DNA from: SAR202 cluster bacterium
Lineage (GTDB): Bacteria > Chloroflexota > Dehalococcoidia > Lucifugimonadales > UBA2962
Length of the DNA stretch: 64,000 nucleotides
Assembly: GCA_022447925.1 (NCBI GenBank)
Contig: JAKUTS010000002.1
Span: 110,886-174,885, forward strand
Direction: 5' to 3'
Shown: in pieces, positions 1-8,366 of the stretch
How the letters are laid out: the number at the start of each line of letters is the position of its first letter
Position numbering within the stretch: the first letter of the stretch is position 1
Notes under the pieces: generated by a model
Database searches by the model: none
Told to the model about the DNA's origin: nothing
The model's input: only the letters and a program-made list of their open reading frames with translations
Program-made: the position numbers and the translations under genes

Positions 1-263
1 ATTAAATCTGGATAGGGATAATTTTTTCGGTCGAACTTACTTTCAGAAGATATACTGCACTCTAGCGCCAATCCAGTACGAATAACATGTTTAATAGCCA
101 CCGTGTTGGGTATCGGAAGTGTGCCTGGCATACCTACACACACAGGACATATAGTCGTATTTGGCTCCATCTCCTGATATGTTGACATACAACTGCAAAA
201 CATTTTGCTATCAGTATTTAACTGAGAATGCACTTCAAGTCCGATTATTGTTTCATAATCCAT
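1..263 (-). CDS. gatB: Asp-tRNA(Asn)/Glu-tRNA(Gln) amidotransferase subunit B (N-terminal part)
   Basis: Partial gene: the N-terminal 87 codons are present and the rest lies beyond position 1. Translating the minus strand from the ATG at 263 gives MDYETIIGLEVHSQL, then a KMFCSC motif, CPVCVGMPGTLP and SKFDRKNYPYPDL, all landmarks of GatB, the subunit of GatCAB that converts mischarged Glu-tRNA(Gln) or Asp-tRNA(Asn) by transamidation. The codon just before the ATG is an in-frame TAA, which fixes the start. No clear Shine-Dalgarno sequence precedes it. It lies downstream of pcm on the same strand with a 112-base gap. The identification is secure; only the C-terminus is unseen. Confidence 0.9.
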   Translation of the reverse strand, partial: MDYETIIGLEVHSQLNTDSKMFCSCMSTYQEMEPNTTICPVCVGMPGTLPIPNTVAIKHVIRTGLALECSISSESKFDRKNYPYPDL

Positions 264-375
264 TTAAACACCATATTATTTTTAGAATAATTTCTCCACC
301 CAAATTAGATTATCACTCATTTCAAGTTCACAAATTTAAAACGTTGAGTTTGAAAAATAGTTATCGTTATTCGAA

Positions 376-1050
376 TTAATTTTCAGATCTCAATTCCTCC
401 AAAGACCAAGCGTCTTTACCAATAAGAGGCACAAATTTACAACTTGTTAATACATGGATTGAATAATCTTCCACGTTTCTAATGACTCTCATCAATTCTT
501 GTGAATCTTGCGACCCAACCGGTATTACTAACCGTCCTGCGTTATGCAATTGCTCAAGAAGAACATTAGGTAATCTAGGAGCTGCAGCAGATACTATAAT
601 CGCATCATAAGGTCCTCTTTCCTTGCATCCTAAATCTAATCCCGCAGACATAAGATTAACATTTTTACAATTCAGTTCATCTAACTTAACCGATGCCTTC
701 GAGAGTAATTCTGGCACTCTATCGACTGAATCTACATTATTTGCTAAACGCGATAAAATCGCTGTTTGGTATCCACTTCCAGTTCCTATTTCCAATACAT
801 TATCTGCACGACCAACCATTAAAGCTGACACCATTATTGCAACCATTAAAGGTTGTGATATCGTCTGATCATAACCAATAGGTAACGCAATATCATCATA
901 AGCTTGATCATATTGATTTGAATCTATGAAATTTTCTCTTGGAACGCCCATCATCGTATTTAAAATACGATCATCCTTGACTTCTTTACGCAAGTTACGG
1001 AAAAGAAGTATTTTACGTTCGTTAATACTAGAGCGAGTTTTGCCGTTCAC
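376..1050 (-). CDS. pcm: Protein-L-isoaspartate O-methyltransferase
   Basis: A 224-residue SAM-dependent methyltransferase that starts the repair of isoaspartyl residues in aged proteins. The family signature is plain: ALPIGYDQTISQP (about residues 55-67) is the PCMT substrate loop, and VLEIGTGSGYQTA (85-97) is the SAM-binding motif I. Length matches bacterial Pcm (about 210-225). The start codon is GTG and no ribosome-binding site is visible. It is followed on the same strand by gatB and is divergent from the heme block, sharing a 110-157 base intergenic region with it. Cytosolic; no signal peptide. Confidence 0.92.
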   Translation of the reverse strand: MNGKTRSSINERKILLFRNLRKEVKDDRILNTMMGVPRENFIDSNQYDQAYDDIALPIGYDQTISQPLMVAIMVSALMVGRADNVLEIGTGSGYQTAILSRLANNVDSVDRVPELLSKASVKLDELNCKNVNLMSAGLDLGCKERGPYDAIIVSAAAPRLPNVLLEQLHNAGRLVIPVGSQDSQELMRVIRNVEDYSIHVLTSCKFVPLIGKDAWSLEELRSEN

Positions 1051-1113
1051 AGTTAATCACTAATTAAAAATTTTAATCAGCCATGATGGTTGATTAAGCC
1101 CTATATATAGGCG

Positions 1114-1142
1114 TTGACCGGCTGAAAATACCATGTTACTGT
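1114..1142 (+). promoter_or_regulatory. Possible promoter of the siroheme/heme block
   Basis: TTGACC at 1114-1119 and TACTGT at 1137-1142 are separated by 17 bases. The -35 is good and the -10 is weak, so this is tentative. It sits just upstream of the precorrin-2 dehydrogenase-like gene. A CTATATATAG palindrome lies immediately before it (1101-1110). Confidence 0.3.
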
Positions 1143-1207
1143 ATCATTGCTAACAGCTGTTGCATATACCACGACTATTTAGCTCAAAGACAACTCTCAC
1201 AACTACC

Positions 1208-1927
1208 ATGACAAAACCAAAAAGACCTGTATATTACCCGATATACCTTGACTTAAAAGACCGGAAAACAGTGATAATCGGAGGTGGGGGAAAGGCTGTC
1301 AAAAAAGCTTTGTCCCTGATAGAAACTCAGACTCATATCGTGGTAATTACAGATAACCCTGTTACTGAACTCTGCAATCTAGCCAATAAAAAGCAAATCA
1401 CTTTAGTAAATCGATCATATAAAAATGGCGATTTAAAAGATGCGTTCATGGTAATCGTTATGGACACTTCAGATTCGTCAATCAACCGGGCAGTTCATAA
1501 AGAAGCAGCTAACAGAAACATAGTTTGCAACGTTGAAGATGTGACTGATTTATGTACATTTATTACTCCCGCCATAGTTCGACGTGGCGATGTAACAGTA
1601 GCAATATCAACCGCCGGAACTAGTCCAGCACTAGCGCGAAAATTTAGGGAGACGCTATCTGGTACTAATGCAATAAAGAGTACTCACTCTATTATGGAAT
1701 TTGCAGATCTTACAGAAATATTGTCAGACACAAGAAAAGAGCTGATGGACCGAAACATCAAACTTAATCTTGATCATTTTCAAGCCTGCATCACGGATGA
1801 ATTGGTTGAACTAGTACAAAGTGATAAAAAAGACCAAGCTAGGCATATCCTTATGAAAAATTTACTGAAGGGCGCATCTTGTAATTGTCTCCCAGATTCC
1901 TGTCAAATGCTTTCAGATATGTCATGA
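1208..1927 (+). CDS. Precorrin-2 dehydrogenase / sirohydrochlorin ferrochelatase-like protein
   Basis: From the ATG at 1208 the protein has 239 residues; an upstream in-frame TTG at 1160 would add 16 residues with no family counterpart. YYPIYLDLKDRKTVIIGGGG (about 9-28) is the N-terminal Rossmann NAD-binding motif of the CysG-N/Met8p family, followed by NVEDVTDLCTFITPAIVRRGDVTVAISTAGTSPALA, the family's substrate and dimer region. The enzyme oxidises precorrin-2 to sirohydrochlorin and in some members inserts iron. Lysines occupy the stretch after the glycine motif (GGGGKAVKKA), where V-A-x-R-K is usual. The genes downstream (hemC, cobA-hemD, hemB) make its substrate, so the context fits siroheme or alternative heme synthesis. 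The start is uncertain because neither candidate has a clear ribosome-binding site. Confidence 0.85.
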   Translation: MTKPKRPVYYPIYLDLKDRKTVIIGGGGKAVKKALSLIETQTHIVVITDNPVTELCNLANKKQITLVNRSYKNGDLKDAFMVIVMDTSDSSINRAVHKEAANRNIVCNVEDVTDLCTFITPAIVRRGDVTVAISTAGTSPALARKFRETLSGTNAIKSTHSIMEFADLTEILSDTRKELMDRNIKLNLDHFQACITDELVELVQSDKKDQARHILMKNLLKGASCNCLPDSCQMLSDMS

Positions 1928-1942
1928 TATAAATCCGTACAC

Positions 1943-1955
1943 TATAATTACCCCT
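1943..1955 (+). promoter_or_regulatory. TATAAT box directly upstream of hemC (leaderless start)
   Basis: A perfect TATAAT (1943-1948) lies 7 bases before the hemC ATG and there is no Shine-Dalgarno sequence. That geometry is what leaderless transcripts show. It would give hemC its own promoter inside the heme block. Confidence 0.45.
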
Positions 1956-2888
1956 ATGGATGCATCTAATACTAAGGATAAGAGCCTTAGAGTAGGCACT
2001 CGTTTGAGCCGACTAGCTACCGCTCAGGTGGATGAGTTTATATCGATTTTTTCTAAACATTCACCAGAAATAAAGCTCTCAATGGTTCCAATAAAAACGG
2101 AGGGTGATCGTAAGAAAGATATACCCCTGTCCGAAATGAAAAGAGGCATGTTCGTTAGAGAAATCGAACATGCCTTAATTTCAAAACATATTGATATTGC
2201 CATACATAGTGCTAAAGACATACCACCTAATAGCAACTCTGAACTCCAAATATCTGCGATGTTAAAACGTGCGGATCCTCGTGACATTATTATAAATAAA
2301 TGGAATTTGCCTCTCGCACGAATACCTGACGGAGCAACGATTGGCACCAGTAGTCCTAGGAGATCGGCTTTTATCAGCAATCATAGACCACAACTACTAG
2401 TTAAGCCTATTAGAGGTAATGTAGACACTCGTATAAAAAAAATAGGTAAAGGTTACGATGGTATTGTACTTGCAGCAGCCGGGCTTCAAAGATTAAACAT
2501 GATTGACATTGTTGATCAATTTATAGATACGGAAACTTTTGTTCCAGATGCCGGGCAAGGGGCTATTGCAATACAGACACGAATCGAAGACAAACTCACT
2601 ACAAAGCTTGTCTCTAAAGTAAACCATTATGCAACCTTTGTATGCGTGGCAGCTGAGCGATCCTTCATGAGAACTCTTGGAGGAAACTGTAGCACCCCTC
2701 ATGCTTCATATGCAGAGATTAATAACGATCTAATCAAGATTACTGGTTTAGTTTGCTCAAATGATGGTAAAACCCAGTATAAAGAAACAATTTATGGAAA
2801 TTTAGATTCCCCAGAAAAAACAGGTTTTGACCTGGCTAAAACTCTTATAGAAATCGGAGCATTAGATATCGAAGGTATATCAAAATGA
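1956..2888 (+). CDS. hemC: Hydroxymethylbilane synthase (porphobilinogen deaminase)
   Basis: A 310-residue enzyme that polymerises four porphobilinogens to hydroxymethylbilane. RVGTRLSRLATAQ (about 12-24) is the N-terminal family motif. HSAKDIP (84-90) contains the catalytic aspartate (Asp88). Cys245 in GGNCSTP is the cysteine that carries the dipyrromethane cofactor. Length is normal. Its last codons overlap the start of the cobA-hemD fusion by 4 bases (2885-2888), indicating translational coupling. A TATAAT box 7 bases upstream of the ATG suggests a leaderless transcript. Identification is firm. Confidence 0.97.
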   Translation: MDASNTKDKSLRVGTRLSRLATAQVDEFISIFSKHSPEIKLSMVPIKTEGDRKKDIPLSEMKRGMFVREIEHALISKHIDIAIHSAKDIPPNSNSELQISAMLKRADPRDIIINKWNLPLARIPDGATIGTSSPRRSAFISNHRPQLLVKPIRGNVDTRIKKIGKGYDGIVLAAAGLQRLNMIDIVDQFIDTETFVPDAGQGAIAIQTRIEDKLTTKLVSKVNHYATFVCVAAERSFMRTLGGNCSTPHASYAEINNDLIKITGLVCSNDGKTQYKETIYGNLDSPEKTGFDLAKTLIEIGALDIEGISK

Positions 2889-4396
2889 GCGAAACTTACG
2901 GAGAAGTATACCTAGTAGGTTGTGGTCCTGGAGATCCAGAATTAATAACAGTTAAAGGAATGCGATTACTTAAAGATGCAGACACCATTATTTATGATCG
3001 GTTGATAAATTCTCGCATGCTAGATTTCGCAAAACCTAATGCTGAACTTATCAACGTTGGAAAAAGTTCTAAATCCACAAAGCTCGAACAAGAAAAGATA
3101 AATCAAATCATTATAGAAAAAGCAAAACTGGGTAAAAAAGTGGTAAGACTTAAAGGTGGAGACCCTTTCCTATTCGGCAGAGGTGGAGAAGAATCTGAAA
3201 TATTGAGCAAGCACCATATACCTTTCCATGTGGTTCCAGGAGTTACATCAGCGATAGCAGCACCCTCATATGCAGGAATACCAGTAACTCACCGAAAAAT
3301 TGCATCTAGTGTTACTTTCGTCTCAGGTAATGAAGATATTAATAAAAAGAATTCAAATATTAATTGGACTGCCATCAGTAATACCGGTGGAACAATCGTT
3401 GTCCTTATGGGCAGAAGTAAACTTAATAAGATAACGCATGAGTTAATAAATGGAGGAATTAATCCAAATACTCCAGCTGCAATAATCAGATGGGGTTCTG
3501 AACCCCATCAAAAAACTATTACTGGAACTGTCGCAAATATATCTTTACTGGCGGACAAACAACAATTATTACCTCCCGTGGCTTTGGTCATTGGCGATGT
3601 AGTAAATTTAAGAAACGAATTGAATTGGTTTGAAACTTTACCTTTATTTGGCAAACGCATTCTTGTAACTCGGACCCGAAACCAGGCTTCTAAATTATCT
3701 ATGCTTTTATCGGAACAAGGTGCTACGCCAATTGAGTTGCCAACTATAGAGATTGTACCTACAAACATAAAACCTCTTCAGGAACGAATTAGGGAAATCA
3801 ATGAATTTTCCTGGATAGTGTTTACAAGTTCAAATTCTGTAGAGATATTTTTCAAAGCATTAATCAATTTAGGCTTTGATACAAGAAAATTATTTGATAT
3901 AACAATTGCTGCTATTGGAAACGCCACTAAGTTGAGTTTAGAAAGTTATGGGGTTAAAAATGTTATTATGCCCAAAACATTTAATACGGAATCGCTGGGA
4001 AACCTAATAGTTAAAAAATCGATCGTAAACGAAAACATTTTATTACCTAGATCTCAATTGGGGCATGATGAGTTCGTCACAAAACTGCAATCAGCGGGAT
4101 TACAAGTAAAAGAGATAGACATATATAAAACTGTAATACCAAAGAAATCTAAAACTATATCCAATGAAATTTTTCAAGACGGTATAGATATAGCTACTTT
4201 CACAAGTTCTTCGACTGTAAATGGCCTTGTTGATTTGTTAGGCGGGATTAATCAACTTAAAGATGTTAATATAGCGAGCATAGGTCCAGTTACCCAAGCA
4301 GCAGTTGAAAAAGTAGGGCTCTCATCCAATATACTAGCCTCAGAAAGTACTGTTGAAAGTTTAGTAGAGGCGATTAAAGCACATTTCGCTAAGTAA
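2885..4396 (+). CDS. cobA-hemD: Fused uroporphyrinogen-III C-methyltransferase / uroporphyrinogen-III synthase
   Basis: A 503-residue two-domain protein. Residues 1 to about 245 are a SUMT/CobA tetrapyrrole methylase: VGCGPGDPELITVKG near the N-terminus, RLKGGDPFLFGRGGEE, and VPGVTSAIAAPSYAGIPVTHR are the family motifs. Residues about 250-503 are a HemD-type uroporphyrinogen-III synthase, beginning LFGKRILVTRTRNQASKL with the weak two-lobe pattern of that family. The fusion closes the linear tetrapyrrole to uroporphyrinogen III and then methylates it to precorrin-2. The fusion is known in Firmicutes and Chloroflexi. The start overlaps hemC and hemB follows 6 bases after the stop. Confidence 0.94.
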   Translation: MSETYGEVYLVGCGPGDPELITVKGMRLLKDADTIIYDRLINSRMLDFAKPNAELINVGKSSKSTKLEQEKINQIIIEKAKLGKKVVRLKGGDPFLFGRGGEESEILSKHHIPFHVVPGVTSAIAAPSYAGIPVTHRKIASSVTFVSGNEDINKKNSNINWTAISNTGGTIVVLMGRSKLNKITHELINGGINPNTPAAIIRWGSEPHQKTITGTVANISLLADKQQLLPPVALVIGDVVNLRNELNWFETLPLFGKRILVTRTRNQASKLSMLLSEQGATPIELPTIEIVPTNIKPLQERIREINEFSWIVFTSSNSVEIFFKALINLGFDTRKLFDITIAAIGNATKLSLESYGVKNVIMPKTFNTESLGNLIVKKSIVNENILLPRSQLGHDEFVTKLQSAGLQVKEIDIYKTVIPKKSKTISNEIFQDGIDIATFTSSSTVNGLVDLLGGINQLKDVNIASIGPVTQAAVEKVGLSSNILASESTVESLVEAIKAHFAK

Positions 4397-4402
4397 AGAT
4401 TT

Positions 4403-5386
4403 ATGGCAGCATATCACAAACATCGCATGCGTCGACTGAGAAATAATGCCGCTATTCGAAAGATGACACGCGAAACACTAGTAACTGTTGATGATTTCAT
4501 TTATCCCATCTTTGTAACTTATGGCAAAGATGTCCAAGACAGCATAGAAGCTATGCCTGGTATTTTCCGAGTTTCGATTGATAATCTCAACAAAGAGGTT
4601 CGGAACGCATACGACCTTGGAATACAGTCCGTTCTTCTTTTTGGCATACCTGAAGCCAAAGATTCATTTGGTTCAGATTCATATAATCCAAATGGAATCA
4701 TACAATTAGCAATAAAGGAAATCCGTAATACTACACCAAATATTTTGATTATCACTGATGTATGCATGTGTGAATATACAGACCACGGACATTGTGGAAT
4801 CACTGAAAATGGTGCAGTAAATAATGATAAAACATTGGACATATTATCAAAAATTGCGGTTAGTCATGTTGAGGCAGGATCAGATATAGTTGCCCCATCA
4901 GCAATGATGGACGGTCAGGTAGCAGCAATAAGATCATCTTTAGATCAAAATGGATATGTGGATTCACCAATAATGGCATACTCAGCAAAATATGCTTCAG
5001 GATTCTATGGTCCATTTAGAGAAGCAGCTATGTCAGCTCCATCATATGGGGATAGACAAACTTACCAGCTAGACAAAGCAAACATTCGCGAAGCAATGGA
5101 GGAAATACGTCTAGATGTAGAAGAGGGTGCAGACATTATCATGGTAAAGCCTGCATTATCCTATTTAGACGTAATTTCAGCAGCCAGAAATAGATTCGCT
5201 CTTCCTATAGCGTCTTATAACGTTAGTGGCGAATATAGCATGATTAAAGCAGCAGCTCAGAACGGATGGATAGATGAGAGGCGAATAGCATTGGAAATCT
5301 TAACATCTATCAAACGTGCTGGTGCGGATATGATCATAACCTATTATGCTAAAGAAGCGGCACAGTGGCTCTCAAAAACCAATTAA
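4403..5386 (+). CDS. hemB: Delta-aminolevulinic acid dehydratase (porphobilinogen synthase)
   Basis: A 327-residue enzyme condensing two aminolevulinates to porphobilinogen. Both Schiff-base lysines are visible: Lys196 (MAYSAKYASGFYGPFREA) and Lys249 (IMVKPALSYLD). The Cys121-x-Cys123...Cys131 cluster in DVCMCEYTDHGHCG marks the zinc-dependent class. It is the last gene of the heme block, and its stop codon overlaps the end of the convergent signal-peptidase gene by 4 bases. No glutamyl-tRNA reductase or GSA aminomutase is adjacent, so aminolevulinate must be supplied by genes elsewhere. Confidence 0.97.
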   Translation: MAAYHKHRMRRLRNNAAIRKMTRETLVTVDDFIYPIFVTYGKDVQDSIEAMPGIFRVSIDNLNKEVRNAYDLGIQSVLLFGIPEAKDSFGSDSYNPNGIIQLAIKEIRNTTPNILIITDVCMCEYTDHGHCGITENGAVNNDKTLDILSKIAVSHVEAGSDIVAPSAMMDGQVAAIRSSLDQNGYVDSPIMAYSAKYASGFYGPFREAAMSAPSYGDRQTYQLDKANIREAMEEIRLDVEEGADIIMVKPALSYLDVISAARNRFALPIASYNVSGEYSMIKAAAQNGWIDERRIALEILTSIKRAGADMIITYYAKEAAQWLSKTN

Positions 5387-5853
5387 AACCTTTGGCCAAA
5401 ACGGTTGAACGGCCATAAACGAAACCAAGCTCTACCTTTCACCAAATTAACATTAATTGATCCGTATATACGACTGTCGACACTGAATTCAGAATTATCT
5501 CCAAGTACAAATAATTCCCCCGATTCTACATTCCATTTTTGTATCGTTTGATTTGAAGATTCAAGATTACCTTCTTGCTTGAGTATATGTTTACCATTTA
5601 CAACAATTGATGAACCAATCACCTCCACTAAATCGGTTTCGACCGCAATTACCCTTTTGATTGTCCTTTTATCCGAATGGCTAGTTTGTATAACCACAAC
5701 GTCGCCAGCACGGTAATTCGATAGAAAAACAGATTGTTTTTCGTATAAGAAATATTCTCCTGGCGATAAGTTAGGAACCATGCTGTAATTATTTATACGA
5801 ATTATTCCAATAAATAACTTACTAAATATGGATGCAAAAAGTCTTATTAACAC
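5383..5853 (-). CDS. sodX: S26-family signal peptidase, probable NiSOD maturation protease
   Basis: A 156-residue serine protease of the type I signal peptidase family. NNYSMVPNLSPGEY has the catalytic serine (Ser24) and KRTIKRVIA the catalytic lysine (about Lys66), followed by LVLGDN-type box VI (ELFVLGDNSEFSVDSR). A short hydrophobic N-terminus could anchor it. It is divergent from sodN, and nickel superoxide dismutase needs an N-terminal protease to expose His1, so the role of pro-SodN processing is a strong inference from context. Start is GTG, 6 bases after a TATAAT box (5860-5865) with no Shine-Dalgarno sequence, suggesting a leaderless message. Confidence 0.85.
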   Translation of the reverse strand: MLIRLFASIFSKLFIGIIRINNYSMVPNLSPGEYFLYEKQSVFLSNYRAGDVVVIQTSHSDKRTIKRVIAVETDLVEVIGSSIVVNGKHILKQEGNLESSNQTIQKWNVESGELFVLGDNSEFSVDSRIYGSINVNLVKGRAWFRLWPFNRFGQRF

Positions 5854-5978
5854 AAGTGAATTATACGATTAATTAGCTTTATAAATATAAATTCAGTTTA
5901 ATAGTACTTAAGCATTGATCACCATATAATTTTACTGATAGGGTTGAAAAAGACAAAAATATTGAGGAGACGATTTTG

Positions 5979-6452
5979 ATGAAATTCCAATCGATAATCA
6001 AAAATTTATCTTTAGTTGCAGATGTTGATGCCCATTGTGATATACCGTGCGGCATATATGACCCCATCGTAGCTAAAATTGCAGCACAAACAGTACTGAA
6101 AATGGCAATTAGGCTCGAGGCCGTCGATTTTCAAGGCGGACCGAGCAGTGTTGATGTGCCTAATAGTGTCGTCAGGTTCATAACTGTAAAAGACGAGCAT
6201 GCTCAAAAAGTTAAAGAGGAACTCAATATTCTATGGGCAGATTATTTTAAGCCAGAACATTTAGAAAAATATCCCGATTTACATGAAGTTTTCTGGAATG
6301 CAAATAAACTTGCTGGAGCAAACAAACAAACTGTAAGCTCGGATTCAGCTAAAAAGCTCGTGGAATCGGTTGATGAAATAGCAACAATATTCTGGGCTAC
6401 AAAGGGAGTTGATTACAACGACCCTGTGGCAGACATTAGATTTGGATCTTAA
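5979..6452 (+). CDS. sodN: Nickel-dependent superoxide dismutase precursor
   Basis: A 157-residue precursor of NiSOD, which dismutates superoxide using a single nickel. After an 18-residue leader comes HCDIPCGIYDP, the diagnostic nickel hook: mature His1, Cys2 and Cys6 bind nickel and Tyr9 gates access. The leader ends ...VADVDA and must be cut before the histidine, presumably by the divergent S26 protease. The ATG at 5979 is preferred over a TTG one codon upstream because GGAG at 5966-5969 is spaced 9 bases from it. NiSOD is common in marine bacteria and spares iron. Confidence 0.96.
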   Translation: MKFQSIIKNLSLVADVDAHCDIPCGIYDPIVAKIAAQTVLKMAIRLEAVDFQGGPSSVDVPNSVVRFITVKDEHAQKVKEELNILWADYFKPEHLEKYPDLHEVFWNANKLAGANKQTVSSDSAKKLVESVDEIATIFWATKGVDYNDPVADIRFGS

Positions 6453-6454
6453 AT

Positions 6455-7882
6455 TTAAGGGTTTTTAGCGCGACGGTCACGACTTGCTGCAATAAAACTT
6501 AATATTAAACCTATGCCAGCAAAAATGGCACAGGCTAGCAAGGCATATGAAAAACTTAGGGACAAGTATTGAGACTGTGTAATTTCTCCTACATTGTATA
6601 ATTTTTCTCTTCCTGCATTTATGGCTCCACACATTGCCACTCCAAGAGCAAACGCTAATTGTCTGCCGCTAGCGATTGAAGCTGACGCTGTGCCATATCT
6701 ATCAGGTGGAACACTACTCATTATGGTCAAGGTATTAGGAGGTTCATAAATACCAGAACCTATACCGATTAATAGTAATGCTATGAATATACTAGCTTCT
6801 GATCCCGATACAGCCAAAAAGCTGGACCAAACCAAAGATCCACATATTAATATAAGGCCAATTGCAGAAAGATACCATGGGCTAATAAAACGAAGAATAT
6901 ACCCTGTAAATGGAGCAATAAATACTCTCATAATGGAATATAGCATTATAAAAGCTCCAGCTTTTGTAGCGGAAAAACCTAAATAATCTATAAAAAAGAA
7001 TGATGCCAACAACATTATGGCACCAAGCGATATGTAGTGACAAATTAACACAATAAGGCCAAAACCATATCCTGTAACTTTGAACAGAGTCAGGTCTAAT
7101 ATTGGTCTGCTGGATCTACGTTGATACTGAAATAAAACCGGTATAGATATCAACAAAACAACAATCATTATTAAGACAACTGGAGAACCCCAGCCGACCT
7201 GGGCACCTCGATTGAATATAAGAATTAAAGATGCCAGAACTGCGAATAATGACACTACTCCGATCCATTCTATCCTTAATTTATTACCTCCTAATCCAGC
7301 TTGTTTTTTTAAAACCAACCAAGATAATACAGCGGCCACTATAGATATTGGTATACGGCTGTAAAATAGAGACCTCCAATCCAGGTAATCTAATAAAAAC
7401 CCTCCGAAAACAGGGCCTCCAGACAAACCGATTCCAACAACTGCTCCAGCTAATCCGATTGCTTTAGCCCTCTCATGACCATGAAAATTGTCAACGATTA
7501 TTGCATTTACACCGGCTAATATCATTGCCGATCCAAAACCCATAAAAATACGCACCAAAATTAGCTGCCATAACGATGAGGTAAGGGCTGCAAGCATCAA
7601 TGCTAACGAGAAAATTACAAATCCTAGGGTGTAAATACTTCTTTTATCACGCACATCAACCAGCCACCCAATAGTCAGGCCCAATCCTACCGTTGTCACC
7701 CAAAAAGCCACTGATATCCACAATATAGTAGATGTATCAGTATTAAACACAGATGCTAATTCTGGATAGGTTACAGGCATAAGCCCGCTATCAACAGTCA
7801 ATACGAGATTACCCATAGCTGCAACAATGAGAATCATCCATTTAGAATGCATATGGGTTATGAATTTAGTATAAGTTGTCAA
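6455..7882 (-). CDS. MFS transporter (DHA2/EmrB-type drug-proton antiporter)
   Basis: A 475-residue polytopic membrane protein with about 14 hydrophobic segments. WLVDVRDKRSIYTLGFVIFS after the second segment is the MFS loop 2-3 motif, and GLAGAVVGIGLSGGPVFGGFLLDY is motif C (antiporter motif) typical of DHA drug exporters. Substrate cannot be read from sequence. The assigned start is TTG at 7882; an ATG at 7852 (10 residues in) is also possible and neither has a clear ribosome-binding site. It lies two bases from the convergent sodN stop and downstream of the cupin gene on the same strand. Confidence 0.85.
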   Translation of the reverse strand: MTTYTKFITHMHSKWMILIVAAMGNLVLTVDSGLMPVTYPELASVFNTDTSTILWISVAFWVTTVGLGLTIGWLVDVRDKRSIYTLGFVIFSLALMLAALTSSLWQLILVRIFMGFGSAMILAGVNAIIVDNFHGHERAKAIGLAGAVVGIGLSGGPVFGGFLLDYLDWRSLFYSRIPISIVAAVLSWLVLKKQAGLGGNKLRIEWIGVVSLFAVLASLILIFNRGAQVGWGSPVVLIMIVVLLISIPVLFQYQRRSSRPILDLTLFKVTGYGFGLIVLICHYISLGAIMLLASFFFIDYLGFSATKAGAFIMLYSIMRVFIAPFTGYILRFISPWYLSAIGLILICGSLVWSSFLAVSGSEASIFIALLLIGIGSGIYEPPNTLTIMSSVPPDRYGTASASIASGRQLAFALGVAMCGAINAGREKLYNVGEITQSQYLSLSFSYALLACAIFAGIGLILSFIAASRDRRAKNP

Positions 7883-7916
7883 GAAATCGAGACTTCATCT
7901 AATTTTATATTAGTGT

Positions 7917-8288
7917 TTATTGAGTAGCCTTTAAAAACTCATCAAAATATTTAACCACCAGTTGTTTATATTCTTCTCTAGGGGGACTGAATAAATCTAA
8001 AGCCAATGACCATCCACCTAAGTTTTGAACACTATGTTCTACACCGCCAGGTATCATCCAGCCTTGATTCACTCCTATTCTCTTAGTCTCACCACCTACC
8101 GTAAAATCAAATTCACCCTGAACACACAATCCGGCTTGCTCGTGAACATGTGAATGTACCGGAACAATTGAATAAGGCTCCATTTCAATAAGACTTATCA
8201 TTATTTTGTCACCCCAAATAAGCTTAGTTGTAACCCCCGGTGCAAGTTGCTTGCGACCTATCTCTTTCAAGTCATAGAAATACGACAT
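7917..8288 (-). CDS. Cupin-domain protein
   Basis: A 123-residue single-domain cupin. PVHSHVHEQAGLCVQGEFDF is cupin motif 1 with its metal-binding histidines and glutamate, and PGGVEHSV is motif 2 with the last histidine. Small cupins of this sort are usually metal-dependent dioxygenase or isomerase relatives or sugar-binding regulators, and the reaction is unknown. GGGAG before the ATG fixes the start. It lies between a ketopantoate reductase-like gene and an MFS exporter on the same strand, which suggests a small catabolic or detoxification set, but this is inference. Confidence 0.85.
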   Translation of the reverse strand: MSYFYDLKEIGRKQLAPGVTTKLIWGDKIMISLIEMEPYSIVPVHSHVHEQAGLCVQGEFDFTVGGETKRIGVNQGWMIPGGVEHSVQNLGGWSLALDLFSPPREEYKQLVVKYFDEFLKATQ

Positions 8289-8366
8289 TTTAGTTATCTC
8301 CCTTTAAAAATTAACCTAGCCTAAATATTAAACTCTTCCGCATAAAGGACTCTTGCAGTTATGTTT

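Noticed and set aside
161..379. Open frame of 72 codons on the plus strand
   Set aside because: It lies opposite the start of gatB, whose protein motifs are convincing, and has no ribosome-binding site or recognisable product.
6448..6459. CTTAAATTTAAG palindrome between sodN and the MFS gene
   Set aside because: Twelve bases of AT-rich palindrome overlapping both stop codons can occur by chance, and there is no loop or T-run to support a terminator.
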